Positions 38,753 to 46,602 of a stretch of 64,000 nt of DNA are shown here, in pieces. How positions within the stretch are numbered: the first letter of the stretch is position 1; each line of letters begins with the position of its first letter. The stretch comes from Polyangium fumosum (lineage in GTDB: Bacteria; Myxococcota_A; Polyangia; Polyangiales; Polyangiaceae). A program made the position numbers and the translations under genes. A model generated the notes under the pieces. It was given only the letters and a program-made list of their open reading frames with translations, was not told the origin of the DNA and made no database searches. Location of the stretch: the NCBI RefSeq assembly GCF_005144585.1, contig NZ_SSMQ01000002.1, positions 186,001 to 250,000 of the forward strand. Reading direction: 5' to 3'.

Positions 38753-39418
38753 TCAATCGTTCGTCGTCTCGACCCCGAGCGCGCCGGGGACGCCCACGAG
38801 CTCCACGCGAGCCCTCGCCGCGACCGTGGTCGGCGGATGCACCGTGAGGTGTCCCGCGGCGATCGCGGCGAGCACGTGCACGAGCAGCGCGTGCTCGCGG
38901 GCGAGGATCCGCTCGGACAAACGCTCCTCCGTGTCGTCCGGCAGCACGGGCACCGCGGCTTGCGCGAGGATCGGCCCCGTGTCCGTCCCGGCGTCGACGA
39001 GGTGCACCGTGCAACCCGTGATCCGCACGCCGTGCGCGAGCGCCTGCGCCTGCGCGGAGACGCCCGGGAACGCGGGCAGAAGCGAGGGGTGGATGTTGAG
39101 CACGCGAGCCGGGAACGCGTCGAGCAGCACGCTCGTCACGATCCGCATGAAGCCCGCGAGCACCACCCACGACGCGCCAGCTTGCCCGAGCGCGCCCACG
39201 AGCGCGGCGTCGAACGACGCCCGGTCCGGGTGATCCTTGTGGCTGATCACGGCCGTCGGCACGCCGGCTTCCCGTGCGCGATCGAGGCCCGGCGCGCCGG
39301 CGCGGTTCGAGATCACCAGGCGGACGCGCGCGTCGAGCTTCCCCGCGGCGATCGCGTCGAGGATCGCCTGGAGGTTGCTTCCGCGGCCGGAGATGAGCAC
39401 ACCGAGGTCGAGGGTCAT
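38753..39418 (-). CDS. purN: Phosphoribosylglycinamide formyltransferase
   Basis: Transfers formyl from 10-formyl-tetrahydrofolate to GAR in purine synthesis. Motifs: SGRGSNLQAI (phosphate loop), LAGFMRIV, NIHPSLLPAFPG with the catalytic Asn-His, and GCTVHLVDAGTDTGPIL with the catalytic Asp. The ATG at 39418 gives 221 residues. TACGAT lies 11 nt before it, without a ribosome binding site. Confidence 0.95.
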   Translation of the reverse strand: MTLDLGVLISGRGSNLQAILDAIAAGKLDARVRLVISNRAGAPGLDRAREAGVPTAVISHKDHPDRASFDAALVGALGQAGASWVVLAGFMRIVTSVLLDAFPARVLNIHPSLLPAFPGVSAQAQALAHGVRITGCTVHLVDAGTDTGPILAQAAVPVLPDDTEERLSERILAREHALLVHVLAAIAAGHLTVHPPTTVAARARVELVGVPGALGVETTND

Positions 39419-39429
39419 CGGGCCGGGCC

Positions 39430-39435
39430 ATCGTA
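39430..39435 (-). promoter_or_regulatory. Putative -10 box TACGAT before purN
   Basis: GGCTACGATGG places TACGAT 11 nt before the purN ATG, with no ribosome binding site. Confidence 0.4.
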
Positions 39436-39477
39436 GCCGAGGATGGGGGACGCGCATCGACCGCGCGCTCGTTCGGA

Positions 39478-39483
39478 TATCAT
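39478..39483 (+). promoter_or_regulatory. Putative -10 box TATCAT, leaderless-type
   Basis: GATATCAT ends 6 nt before the GTG of the propeller lipoprotein gene. Confidence 0.4.
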
Positions 39484-39489
39484 CGCCGC

Positions 39490-40419
39490 GTGCGCCCTTG
39501 TTTTTCGTGCCCCCTTTTCGCGGCTCTCTTGCTCCCGCTCGCGTGCCAGCCGTCGCGCTCCTCGCCCGTCCCGGCCGGAGACGGCGGGACGCCGCGGCAG
39601 ATCCTGGTGACCGGGACCGACGTGGTGGGCCTCTCGTCGCTCGCGGTTGGCCCGTCCGGCGCGCTCTTCACGATGACGGAGAGACAACCGCTCTTGCTCG
39701 AGCTCTCGCCGGACGGGGCTTTGGTCCGCAAGACCGCGGTGAGCGGCGTGCCCGAGGGCCTCGATTTCGAATCGCTCGCGTGGCTCTCGGGGGAATCGTT
39801 CGCGATCGGCACCGAGGGCGGCTGCTCGAAGACGGGCGCCGACCGCATCCTGCTCGCCACGCGCGAGGGCGACGCGGCGCGCGTGACGCGTACGCTCGAC
39901 GTCCCGCTCTCGGCGTGGGGCGCGTCGTGCGACGAGGGGCATGGCCTCGAAGGCCTGTGCGCCGCGTCGGGGCAGATCGTCGCGGCGATCGAGGACGTGA
40001 TGAACGGCGAGGGCAAGGCGCGTCATGCGCCGATCGAGCGGATCGACCCGGCGACGGGGGACCGGGCGGCCTTTCGCCTGTCGCTCACGAGCACGAAGGA
40101 CGAAAAAGGAAAAATCTCCGGCCTCGATTGCCGTGCCCGGGGGGACGATCGAATCGAGGTCCTGGCGATCGAGCGGCATTTCGCGGTTTCGCGCATCCTC
40201 TCGTTCACGCTCCCTGCAAAAGGCCCGGGGACCGCGGCCCCGATCGAGCCCCGCGTCCTCGTGGACCTCGCGCCGCATTCGAACGGGGGCAAACGCAATT
40301 TCGAGGGGATCGTCTGGAAGGACGAGACCCACGCGCTGCTCATCGTGGACAATCAATATGGCGAAAAGGTCTCCGGACCGAACGAGCTCCTCGAAGTGAC
40401 GCTGCCCGGCTCGCCGTAA
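39490..40419 (+). CDS. Lipoprotein with beta-propeller, esterase-like phytase/SdiA-regulated type
   Basis: A 309-residue lipoprotein: signal FAALLLPLACQPS with lipobox Cys19. The rest reads as a six-bladed propeller, with repeated strands such as GLSSLAVGPSGALFTMTERQ, EGLDFESLAWLSGESFAIGT and FEGIVWKDETHALLIVDNQYG, which resemble the 'esterase-like activity of phytase' and SdiA-regulated families. Catalytic residues cannot be assigned. The start is the GTG at 39490; TATCAT lies 6 nt upstream. It converges on the truncated kinase gene, 11 bp apart. Confidence 0.78.
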   Translation: MRPCFSCPLFAALLLPLACQPSRSSPVPAGDGGTPRQILVTGTDVVGLSSLAVGPSGALFTMTERQPLLLELSPDGALVRKTAVSGVPEGLDFESLAWLSGESFAIGTEGGCSKTGADRILLATREGDAARVTRTLDVPLSAWGASCDEGHGLEGLCAASGQIVAAIEDVMNGEGKARHAPIERIDPATGDRAAFRLSLTSTKDEKGKISGLDCRARGDDRIEVLAIERHFAVSRILSFTLPAKGPGTAAPIEPRVLVDLAPHSNGGKRNFEGIVWKDETHALLIVDNQYGEKVSGPNELLEVTLPGSP

Positions 40420-40430
40420 CGCATCGTTCG

Positions 40431-41165
40431 TCAGCGCGCCCCTCCGGGCCCGAGCATTCCAACGAGCGACAGCCACAAGGCCTTCACCGTCGGAAATCGC
40501 TGCTCCGGCTCGATCGCGAGCGCGCGGAAGATCACGGCGCCAATCGCGTATACATCGGCCGCCGGCGTGATCCGATCGGGCCTGCCCTGCCAGCCTTCGG
40601 GCGCGATGTACGACGGCGACCCCACGACGAGCCCTTCCTGCGTGAGCGGCGTCAACACCGAGAGCACCTTGACCAGACCAAAATCGAGCAGCCGCACCGG
40701 CCCTCGCGCCGTCGATTCCAGCACGAAGATGTTCGCCGGCTTGATGTCGCGATGCACGATCCCCCGCTGGTGCGCGACGTCGAGCGTGTCCACGATCGGC
40801 GAGATCAGCTCGAAGAGCTTCGATCGCGAGAGCCTCCCCACCTCGCGCTCGTGGTCGGCGAGGAAGCCCTCGAAATCCTTGCCGCGGAGCAGCTCCATCA
40901 CGATGTACATCTGCCCCGACTTCGTGCGGTTCAGCGCGAAGATCTGCACCGCGCTCGTCCCCGACAGGGCGCCCATCGCGCGCGCCTCCCTGCGCATACG
41001 CGTGGCGAACTCGGGCGCGTCCGCGACCTCGGGGCGCAGGAACTTGACGGCCACGGGCGCGCCGATGTCGAGATCCTCGGCCTCGTAGACGGTCCCATGC
41101 CCGCCTTCACCAATCCGCCGCAGGATGCGGTACTGCTCGTCGATCACCTCGTTTACCAGAAACAT
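40431..41165 (-). CDS. Ser/Thr protein kinase with internal deletion in the C-lobe
   Basis: A 244-residue kinase. The N-lobe and active site are intact: GEGGHGTVYEA, VAVK Lys41, HRDIKPAN (139-146), DFG (161-163), IAPEGW and ADVYAIGAV. The chain then passes directly from GAVIFRALA to EPEQRFPTVKALW, where intact kinases (including the one at 30982) have about 45-50 more residues forming the end of helix F, helix G and most of helix H. The short C-terminus has no membrane helix. The ATG at 41165 follows a strong ribosome binding site (GGAGGAGCGGGGG). Whether it folds as an active kinase is unclear. Confidence 0.88.
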   Translation of the reverse strand: MFLVNEVIDEQYRILRRIGEGGHGTVYEAEDLDIGAPVAVKFLRPEVADAPEFATRMRREARAMGALSGTSAVQIFALNRTKSGQMYIVMELLRGKDFEGFLADHEREVGRLSRSKLFELISPIVDTLDVAHQRGIVHRDIKPANIFVLESTARGPVRLLDFGLVKVLSVLTPLTQEGLVVGSPSYIAPEGWQGRPDRITPAADVYAIGAVIFRALAIEPEQRFPTVKALWLSLVGMLGPGGAR

Positions 41166-41249
41166 CCCCCGCTCCTCCGCAGGCCACACAGCCAAGGCAA
41201 GGCCACGAGAGCCTCCTACACGAAGCGCTGGACTTGTCAGGACGGTGGG

Positions 41250-41255
41250 TACACT
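41250..41255 (+). promoter_or_regulatory. Putative -10 box TACACT before Cys-rich lipoprotein
   Basis: TACACT with TGGACT 15 nt upstream (41229-41234); the predicted leader is about 35-40 nt and carries the GGGAG ribosome binding site. Confidence 0.3.
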
Positions 41256-41297
41256 AACGCCTCCATTGTCCGCGACGCACAGCCGGGAGACCTCACC

Positions 41298-41744
41298 ATG
41301 CTCGAACGACGATTCCACTTCCCCGCCGCTCATCCCCTCGCCCGCGCCGCCGTACTCGCGGCCCTCACCCTGTTCGGCGCGGCGTGCGGCGCCAAGGTCG
41401 TCGTCGACGCCGAAGGCGAGACCGGCGGCGGCGGCACGGGCGGCACGGGCCCCGGCAGCGGCGGCGGCACGGGCGGCACAGGCGGCCTGAAGTGCGGCGA
41501 GGAGCCCAATATCGGCAAGCTCAACGCCGTGTGCGTCTCGATGAACGGCGGCGACGTCTGCCCCCCTGCGTCGACCCCCGGCCTGCTCACGACCCTCGCG
41601 GACGCGACCGGCTTCTGCGCCGAGACGACCCCCACGGCGTGCTGCAACAAGCCTGCGTACCGCCAGGTCGTCTGCGATTTGCCGCCGCTGGACGACGAGT
41701 GTTGTTACCACGTCCATTACATCCCGAACGTGGTTTGTCCGTGA
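41298..41744 (+). CDS. Small lipoprotein with Gly-rich linker and Cys-rich domain
   Basis: A 148-residue secreted protein: a signal with lipobox LFGAAC near residue 30, a Gly/Thr-rich linker (about 42-63) and a Cys-rich domain with two Cys-Cys pairs (ACCNKP and DECCYHVHY). No family is recognised; Cys and His together could bind metal or form disulfides. The ATG is preceded by GGGAG. Its stop overlaps the GTG of the next lipoprotein gene (GTGA), so the two are coupled. TACACT at 41250-41255 may be the -10 element. Confidence 0.75.
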   Translation: MLERRFHFPAAHPLARAAVLAALTLFGAACGAKVVVDAEGETGGGGTGGTGPGSGGGTGGTGGLKCGEEPNIGKLNAVCVSMNGGDVCPPASTPGLLTTLADATGFCAETTPTACCNKPAYRQVVCDLPPLDDECCYHVHYIPNVVCP

Positions 41745-42262
41745 AGCGCGCGCCGGGCCTCCTCCTCACCGCGCTCGTCTTCACGAGCGGCTGCGCCCCT
41801 GCGCCGCCGCCTGCGCGCGCCGCCAACGACGCACCGCCCGCTCCGAGCGCGCCTCCGGACGACCTGCTCGTCCTCGCGGATCTCCGCGTGCTTCGCCAGG
41901 ACGAGCCGTACCTCGTGCTCTACCGGAACGGCTTGCTCGTGCAGCGCGGCGAGGTGCTCGGGACGCTGCATTCCGATGGGACGTTCGTCGACCTCGGCGG
42001 CACCCTCGTCATCACCATGAACGCCGACGGCACGGTCCCGATCTCTGTGGGCACGCTCGTCCTCGACGAGGCCGGCGTCGCGACGATGCGATCGCCGGAC
42101 CGCCCGCCGCAAAGGATGCATTTCGACGCCGTGGGGCACATCGTCGGAACCGAGAGGGACTTCCACGTCGAAGGAATGACCCTGGCCACGCGCCGGACCG
42201 CGATGTTCGTGTTCCTCCTGCCGGATCTCCTCCTCGACGCGCGCCCTCCCCGGATCCAGTAG
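41741..42262 (+). CDS. Lipoprotein, hypothetical
   Basis: A 173-residue lipoprotein: signal LLLTALVFTSGCAPAP with lipobox Cys18, a Pro/Ala-rich spacer, then a beta-rich domain (LVLYRNGLLVQRGEVLGTL, FVDLGGTLVITMNADG, GTLVLDEAGVATM). No family is recognised. The GTG at 41741 overlaps the previous stop by 4 bp, so it is co-translated with the Cys-rich lipoprotein. A 7-bp hairpin (42278-42296) follows 15 bp after the stop. Confidence 0.75.
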   Translation: MKRAPGLLLTALVFTSGCAPAPPPARAANDAPPAPSAPPDDLLVLADLRVLRQDEPYLVLYRNGLLVQRGEVLGTLHSDGTFVDLGGTLVITMNADGTVPISVGTLVLDEAGVATMRSPDRPPQRMHFDAVGHIVGTERDFHVEGMTLATRRTAMFVFLLPDLLLDARPPRIQ

Positions 42263-42277
42263 CCCACATCCCCGCAC

Positions 42278-42296
42278 TCGGACATTCCCTGTCCGA
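42278..42296 (+). terminator. Hairpin after lipoprotein gene
   Basis: A 7-bp stem (TCGGACA / TGTCCGA) with a 5-nt loop, 15 bp after the stop at 42262, followed by TTCT. Weak T tract, so termination is likely but unproven. Confidence 0.45.
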
Positions 42297-42484
42297 TTCT
42301 GGCCGTCATTTCCCTGGAAATCGCACGCGCATGCGGTAATCTGTGCGCCGTTCCAACGAAGAACAACACGCGGCTCGGCGACGAGCGGCGTGACCCAACG
42401 GCGGTTCATCGAGGGGGGCCGGTGAAGGCGCGGAGAGCGCCCCCGGCAACTTGTATCGATCCGCCCTCACATCAGGAGGTCCTC

Positions 42485-42721
42485 GTGACGCTCGCGATGC
42501 ATCATTTCGACGGCGTTCGTATCCGCATGCCCATGATCGTGGCAGCCGTTGCTGCTTTTATCCTCCTCAGCGCCGTGCTGCTCGGCGTCGCCTCGTGGAT
42601 CGTGGAATCGAAGGGGCATTCCGCTTCGGGCAGCATGCAAACGTCGAGCGTGTCGCCCTCGGACGCGCCCGATCCTGCGCGCCTGCTCGAAGATCGGGGC
42701 CGCCCCGGACGCCGTTACTGA
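42485..42721 (+). CDS. Small single-pass membrane protein
   Basis: A 78-residue protein with one strong membrane helix (MIVAAVAAFILLSAVLLGVA, about residues 16-36), followed by a short Ser/Pro-rich tail ending RGRPGRRY. The start is the GTG at 42485, chosen because AGGAGG lies 5 nt upstream. A TAATCT box about 145 nt upstream and a stable stem-loop between them suggest a structured leader. A GC-rich hairpin (42763-42792) follows the stop. No family is recognised; coding status is likely but not certain. Confidence 0.6.
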   Translation: MTLAMHHFDGVRIRMPMIVAAVAAFILLSAVLLGVASWIVESKGHSASGSMQTSSVSPSDAPDPARLLEDRGRPGRRY

Positions 42722-42762
42722 TTCACGTCCCAGGGGGATTTGAAACCACAACACGAACCATC

Positions 42763-42792
42763 GGGGGCGCTCGCCGGCCGGCCGGCGCCCCC
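42763..42792. terminator. GC-rich hairpin between convergent genes
   Basis: An 8-bp stem GGGGGCGC / GCGCCCCC around a CCGGCCGG core lies between the stops of the small membrane protein (42721) and the STAS-like gene (42840). It has no T tract but is well placed as a bidirectional terminator. Confidence 0.42.
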
Positions 42793-42839
42793 GCGCCCGC
42801 CTCCGCGCCGTGTCCCCGGAAACGCCTCCCTGCGCGCCG

Positions 42840-43301
42840 TCAGTGCACGGGCGGCGGACGGGAGCCGCGCGACGCCACGCCCTGCGTACCGCATCGGATC
42901 GCCTCGATGTAGGCCCGCGCTTCCGCCTCGGTCGCGACGAATTTGAACGGGGTCAGGACGCGCGAGGGCTTGAGCACGCGCGCGGCCTTGATCGCGAGGT
43001 TCGCGATCGCGCGTTGCTTGAAGTTGCCGCCGTAGATCGCCGTGCCCCGCAGGTTCTTGTTGGTGTCGGATTCGATCGCGAGCTTGCGCGCCTCGGCGCG
43101 CACGTGCCCCATCTGCGTGATGTCCGAAAGCCAGAAGACCAGCCCCCCCACCTGCGCTCGGGCCGCCCGGATCAGCTCGAACATCCGCTGCATGTCCTCC
43201 AGGGCGACGTCGCCGACGTTCCGGATGTGCACGACATCCGGCGCCTCGAAGCGATAGACGTGCTCCCCGAACCCCTCCCAGCCCGTATCCGATAACGTCA
43301 T
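42840..43301 (-). CDS. STAS/SpoIIAA-like domain protein
   Basis: A 153-residue cytoplasmic protein. The pattern of a beta start (HVYRFEAPDVVHIRNVGDVA), a helix (LEDMQRMFELIRAAR), GGLVFWLSDITQMGHV, a helix of RAEARKLA and then a strand (GTAIYGGNFKQRAI) matches the STAS-like fold seen in many uncharacterised myxobacterial proteins. The usual phosphorylated Ser/Thr is not evident. The ATG at 43301 is the best start given where similarity begins, although no ribosome binding site is seen. It converges on the small membrane protein gene, with a GC-rich hairpin between them. Confidence 0.7.
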   Translation of the reverse strand: MTLSDTGWEGFGEHVYRFEAPDVVHIRNVGDVALEDMQRMFELIRAARAQVGGLVFWLSDITQMGHVRAEARKLAIESDTNKNLRGTAIYGGNFKQRAIANLAIKAARVLKPSRVLTPFKFVATEAEARAYIEAIRCGTQGVASRGSRPPPVH

Positions 43302-43505
43302 GCAACCCGAAGGAAAAACGCTGATTGTGGGCGCAATGCCCACCCGCACAGGATGAGCCCGCCGCCGCGACCGTGTCAAGCCCCGCGGCGGGCGTTGACG
43401 TACGGACGCACCCATTGTAATCGGGCCGCCGACGTCGTCCGCGCCGCGCGCGCCGAGGCCCTTGCGGCCAGGCCCCTTGCGCCAAACGGAGACGCAACAA
43501 GCCCC

Positions 43506-44204
43506 ATGCGTACGCTCTTCCTGTTCCTGCTCGCCAGCCCGTGGCTCCTCGCCTGTCGTGACGCCGCGCCCGACAGCACCGCGCCCGACAGCACGAAAAC
43601 CCCCGCCGCCAGCGCGGTGGCGCCGACGACGCCGACCACGGCCGCACCGTCCCCCGCGGAGCCGCCCGCGAAGGCCGCCGAGCCGCCTTCCTCGGCGAAA
43701 CCCCCGGAGCCCACGCAGGGGACGAAGGAGCCCGGGGACACGGCGCCCGAGGCGTTCGAGGGGACGGCCGCGCCGATCGAGAAAAAGATCCCCGAGGTGC
43801 ATACGGTCGAGCTGCGGTCGGTCCGGGCAGGCCGTCACGCGGGGTTCGATCGTGTCGTCTTCGAATTTTCGGGCCAGGCATTGCCTGGCTACCGGGTCGA
43901 GTACATCGACAAACCCGTGCGCCTTTGCGGCACGGGCGACACAGTGACGGTGGCAGGTGAGGGATGGCTCCGGGTCCGGATGACGCCTGCACGGGCCCAC
44001 ACCGACGCGGGCCTCCCGACGCTCGGTCCCATCGAGCGAAAGCCGAAGCTGCCCGTGCTGCTCGAGCTCGCAGCGACCTGTGATTTCGAGGGACAGCTCA
44101 CCTGGGTGCTCGGTGTCGGCTCGAAGAATCGGTATCGCGTGCAGGAACTCCGTGAGCCTCCGCGGATCGTCGTCGACGTCCGGCACGCCCGCAGCTCCCC
44201 TTGA
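43506..44204 (+). CDS. AMIN-like domain lipoprotein
   Basis: A 232-residue lipoprotein: signal FLLASPWLLAC with lipobox Cys17, a Pro/Ala/Thr-rich linker (20-95) and an AMIN-like domain (about 100-230) with the family pattern GRHAGFDRVVFEF, LPGYRVEYIDKPVRLCGTG, RMTPARAHT, TWVLGVG and PPRIVVDV. AMIN domains place proteins at the cell wall. The last base pairs lie 38 bp before the P450 start, so the two are probably co-transcribed although functionally unrelated. Confidence 0.85.
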   Translation: MRTLFLFLLASPWLLACRDAAPDSTAPDSTKTPAASAVAPTTPTTAAPSPAEPPAKAAEPPSSAKPPEPTQGTKEPGDTAPEAFEGTAAPIEKKIPEVHTVELRSVRAGRHAGFDRVVFEFSGQALPGYRVEYIDKPVRLCGTGDTVTVAGEGWLRVRMTPARAHTDAGLPTLGPIERKPKLPVLLELAATCDFEGQLTWVLGVGSKNRYRVQELREPPRIVVDVRHARSSP

Positions 44205-44242
44205 CGCGCCTCGCAAGCGCTCCTACCGCCGCAGGAGGGACC

Positions 44243-45688
44243 ATGAAGACCGTCGCAGACATCCCCATCCTGTCGGGACAAACGTTTTCCGGACACGCGA
44301 CGGAGTTCCGGACCACGCAAGCGGCGATCTTCCTGCGCCTCGCGCGCGAGCTCGGCGACCTCGGGCAGATTCGATTCTTCAAGTTCCCGCTCGTCGTCCT
44401 CTGCGCGCCCGAGCTCGCGCACGAGGCGCTCGTGGAGAAGCAAAAGAGCTTCGAGAAGAGCCTCGCCACGAAGATGATGTTCTACCCCTTCGCTGGCCGT
44501 GGCCTCTTCACGAGCGAAGGCGAGCCGTGGCGCAAGCAACGCAAGCTCATGGCGCCGCTCTTCCACCCGCGCGCCATCGAAGGGTATGCGCCGATGATGA
44601 ACGACGTCATCACGCGCTGCCTCGACGACTGGAAGGACGGCCAGATCCTCGACGCCGGGCGCGAGATGACGCGGATCACCATGGGCATCGCCGCGAAGGT
44701 CCTCTTCGACGCCGACACGCTCGACGAGTCCGACGAGATCAGCGCCGCGATCCGCGCGATGTTCAACTACCTCGGCGAGCAGACCGCCAGCGTCTCGATC
44801 TTCGTCCGCGCGAACTTGGCCCAGCTCCTTCTCCTGCCAGAACACCTCCCCGCGCCGCTCGAACGCGCACGAGAAGCGATGATCGAGGCCCTGCACCGGC
44901 CCGTCCCCCTGCCCACGGCTGAGCGGCGCAAGCTCTTCGCCGCGATCCGGACGGTCGACGACCGCATTCAGCGCATGATCACCGATCGCCGGCAAAAAGG
45001 CGGCGACCGGCCCGACCTGCTCTCGCGGCTGCTCGCGGCGCGGGACGAGGACGACGGCTCGTTCATGAACGACCGCCAGGTGCGGGACGAGGCCATGACG
45101 TTGTTCATCGCCGGCCACGAGACGACGGCGACCTCCACGACCTGGTGCCTCTATTTTCTCGCGCGACACCCCGAGGTGTACCGCCGCTGGAAGCAGGAGG
45201 TCTCTGGCCTGTCCGGAAAAATCCCGACCGCCGAGGAGGCTTCCCGGCTCGAATACACGCGCGGCGTCTTCCGCGAAGCGCTGCGGTTTTATCCGCCGGC
45301 CTTCGCGATCGACCGTGTCGCCATCGAGGACGTGGAGGTCGGCGGATACCACCTGCCCAAGATGACGTCGATCATCGTCCCGATTCACGCGCTCCACCGG
45401 CGCGCGTCGATCTTCCCCGACCCGGAGCGCTTCGATCCGACGCGCTTCTCGGCGGAGAACGAGGCGAAGCGACCGCGCGGCGCCTACATGCCCTTCGGCG
45501 CCGGCCCGCGCGTCTGCATCGGCGCGACCTTCGCCACGCTCGAAGCCGAGCTCCTGCTCGCGCAGATCGCCCAGCGCTTCGATTTCGAGCCCGTGAGCGA
45601 CGCGCCGATCGGCCCCGATTACACCGCGGTCCTCCGCCCCGAAAGACCCGTCCTCCTCCGCGTCCGCGCGAGGCGCGCCGCGAACTAA
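44243..45688 (+). CDS. Cytochrome P450
   Basis: A haem-thiolate monooxygenase of 481 residues. The oxygen-activating I-helix motif AGHETT is at 290-295, the ExxR motif EALR at 345-348, and the haem ligand Cys425 in FGAGPRVCIG. No N-terminal membrane anchor is present, so it is soluble; sequence style resembles the CYP102/CYP4-like fatty-acid hydroxylase branch, but the substrate is not known. No ferredoxin or reductase gene is adjacent. The ATG at 44243 is set by GGAGGG 4 nt upstream. The 3' end overlaps the convergent PAP2 gene by 4 bp. Confidence 0.95.
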   Translation: MKTVADIPILSGQTFSGHATEFRTTQAAIFLRLARELGDLGQIRFFKFPLVVLCAPELAHEALVEKQKSFEKSLATKMMFYPFAGRGLFTSEGEPWRKQRKLMAPLFHPRAIEGYAPMMNDVITRCLDDWKDGQILDAGREMTRITMGIAAKVLFDADTLDESDEISAAIRAMFNYLGEQTASVSIFVRANLAQLLLLPEHLPAPLERAREAMIEALHRPVPLPTAERRKLFAAIRTVDDRIQRMITDRRQKGGDRPDLLSRLLAARDEDDGSFMNDRQVRDEAMTLFIAGHETTATSTTWCLYFLARHPEVYRRWKQEVSGLSGKIPTAEEASRLEYTRGVFREALRFYPPAFAIDRVAIEDVEVGGYHLPKMTSIIVPIHALHRRASIFPDPERFDPTRFSAENEAKRPRGAYMPFGAGPRVCIGATFATLEAELLLAQIAQRFDFEPVSDAPIGPDYTAVLRPERPVLLRVRARRAAN

Positions 45689-46548
45689 TCCAAGATCCCG
45701 CTGAAGCCCACGAACGGCCCGCCGCCGGGCAGCGGGCTCGCCATCATCCCCGAGAGCCGCGCTCCTGCGTCTTTGCTCGGGTTCGCGCTCGGCCGGTGCA
45801 GCCACGGCACCACGAACCCGACGGCCGATCCGACGATCGCGCCGACCATCACGTCCGAAAAATAATGTTTGTCCGCGGCCATGCGCAGATACCCCGTGGC
45901 CGTGGCAATCGTGAGCCCCGTGGCCCAGATCCAGGGCGCCGCGCGGTATCCCTTCAGCGTGGCCAGCGTCCCGGCCGAGACCGCCGCGGAGAACGTGAAC
46001 GACGTGTGCCCGGAAAAGAACGAAAGGTTGTTGTCGCGGTTGTCCCGATCCTCGGCCGACACGGAGTTGTATTCGAGCAGCGGCCGCTCCCGCGCTACGG
46101 AAAACTTCACGATTTGCGTGAGGTCCGCGGCCACGACCATCGACTGCAACAGGACGATCACGTCCGTCCCCCACTCCGTGAGCGTGCCGCCGCTCGCGTA
46201 CACGACGGCCGCGTCGAACCCGAACGCGGCGAGCGGCGCGAGCCCATACAACCCGACATCGCTCATCCGCGCCGCCGTCTTCGTGTTGCTCCAGCGCAGC
46301 GCGCGCGCGATCGAATCGTCGAACCCCGGCGGGCTGCACCATCGGCACGTCGCCGGCGCGATCTTCGATTTCAGCACCTCCGTCGTGATCCACGCCGCGC
46401 CGCCCACGCCGATCACGGTGAGATCGATCGGCAGGTTCACCCGCATCATCGGCCGGGCGGGCGGAGGCTCTTGTGCCGAGGCCACCCCCGGCGCGGCGAG
46501 GCACGTGACGAAGGCAAACGAAAGCAGGAAGCGCGGCATCGAGGACAT
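45685..46548 (-). CDS. PAP2 superfamily phosphatase
   Basis: A 287-residue exported membrane protein. A signal peptide (LLSFAFVTCLAAPGVASA) is followed by several hydrophobic segments, and the three PAP2 motifs are present: KFSVARERP, SGHTSFTF and RMAADKHYFSDV. Such enzymes remove phosphate from lipid phosphates or undecaprenyl diphosphate in the periplasm. TAGCAT lies 6 nt before the ATG; there is no ribosome binding site. The gene is divergent from miaA, 54 bp between starts. Confidence 0.9.
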   Translation of the reverse strand: MSSMPRFLLSFAFVTCLAAPGVASAQEPPPARPMMRVNLPIDLTVIGVGGAAWITTEVLKSKIAPATCRWCSPPGFDDSIARALRWSNTKTAARMSDVGLYGLAPLAAFGFDAAVVYASGGTLTEWGTDVIVLLQSMVVAADLTQIVKFSVARERPLLEYNSVSAEDRDNRDNNLSFFSGHTSFTFSAAVSAGTLATLKGYRAAPWIWATGLTIATATGYLRMAADKHYFSDVMVGAIVGSAVGFVVPWLHRPSANPSKDAGARLSGMMASPLPGGGPFVGFSGILD

Positions 46549-46554
46549 CCGGAG

Positions 46555-46560
46555 ATGCTA
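46555..46560 (-). promoter_or_regulatory. Putative -10 box TAGCAT before PAP2 gene
   Basis: TAGCAT ends 6 nt before the ATG at 46548; no ribosome binding site is present. Confidence 0.4.
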
Positions 46561-46602
46561 CAGGAAGTCCCCCGCGCGGAAGACCCCTCGCGGGCCCGAA
46601 CG

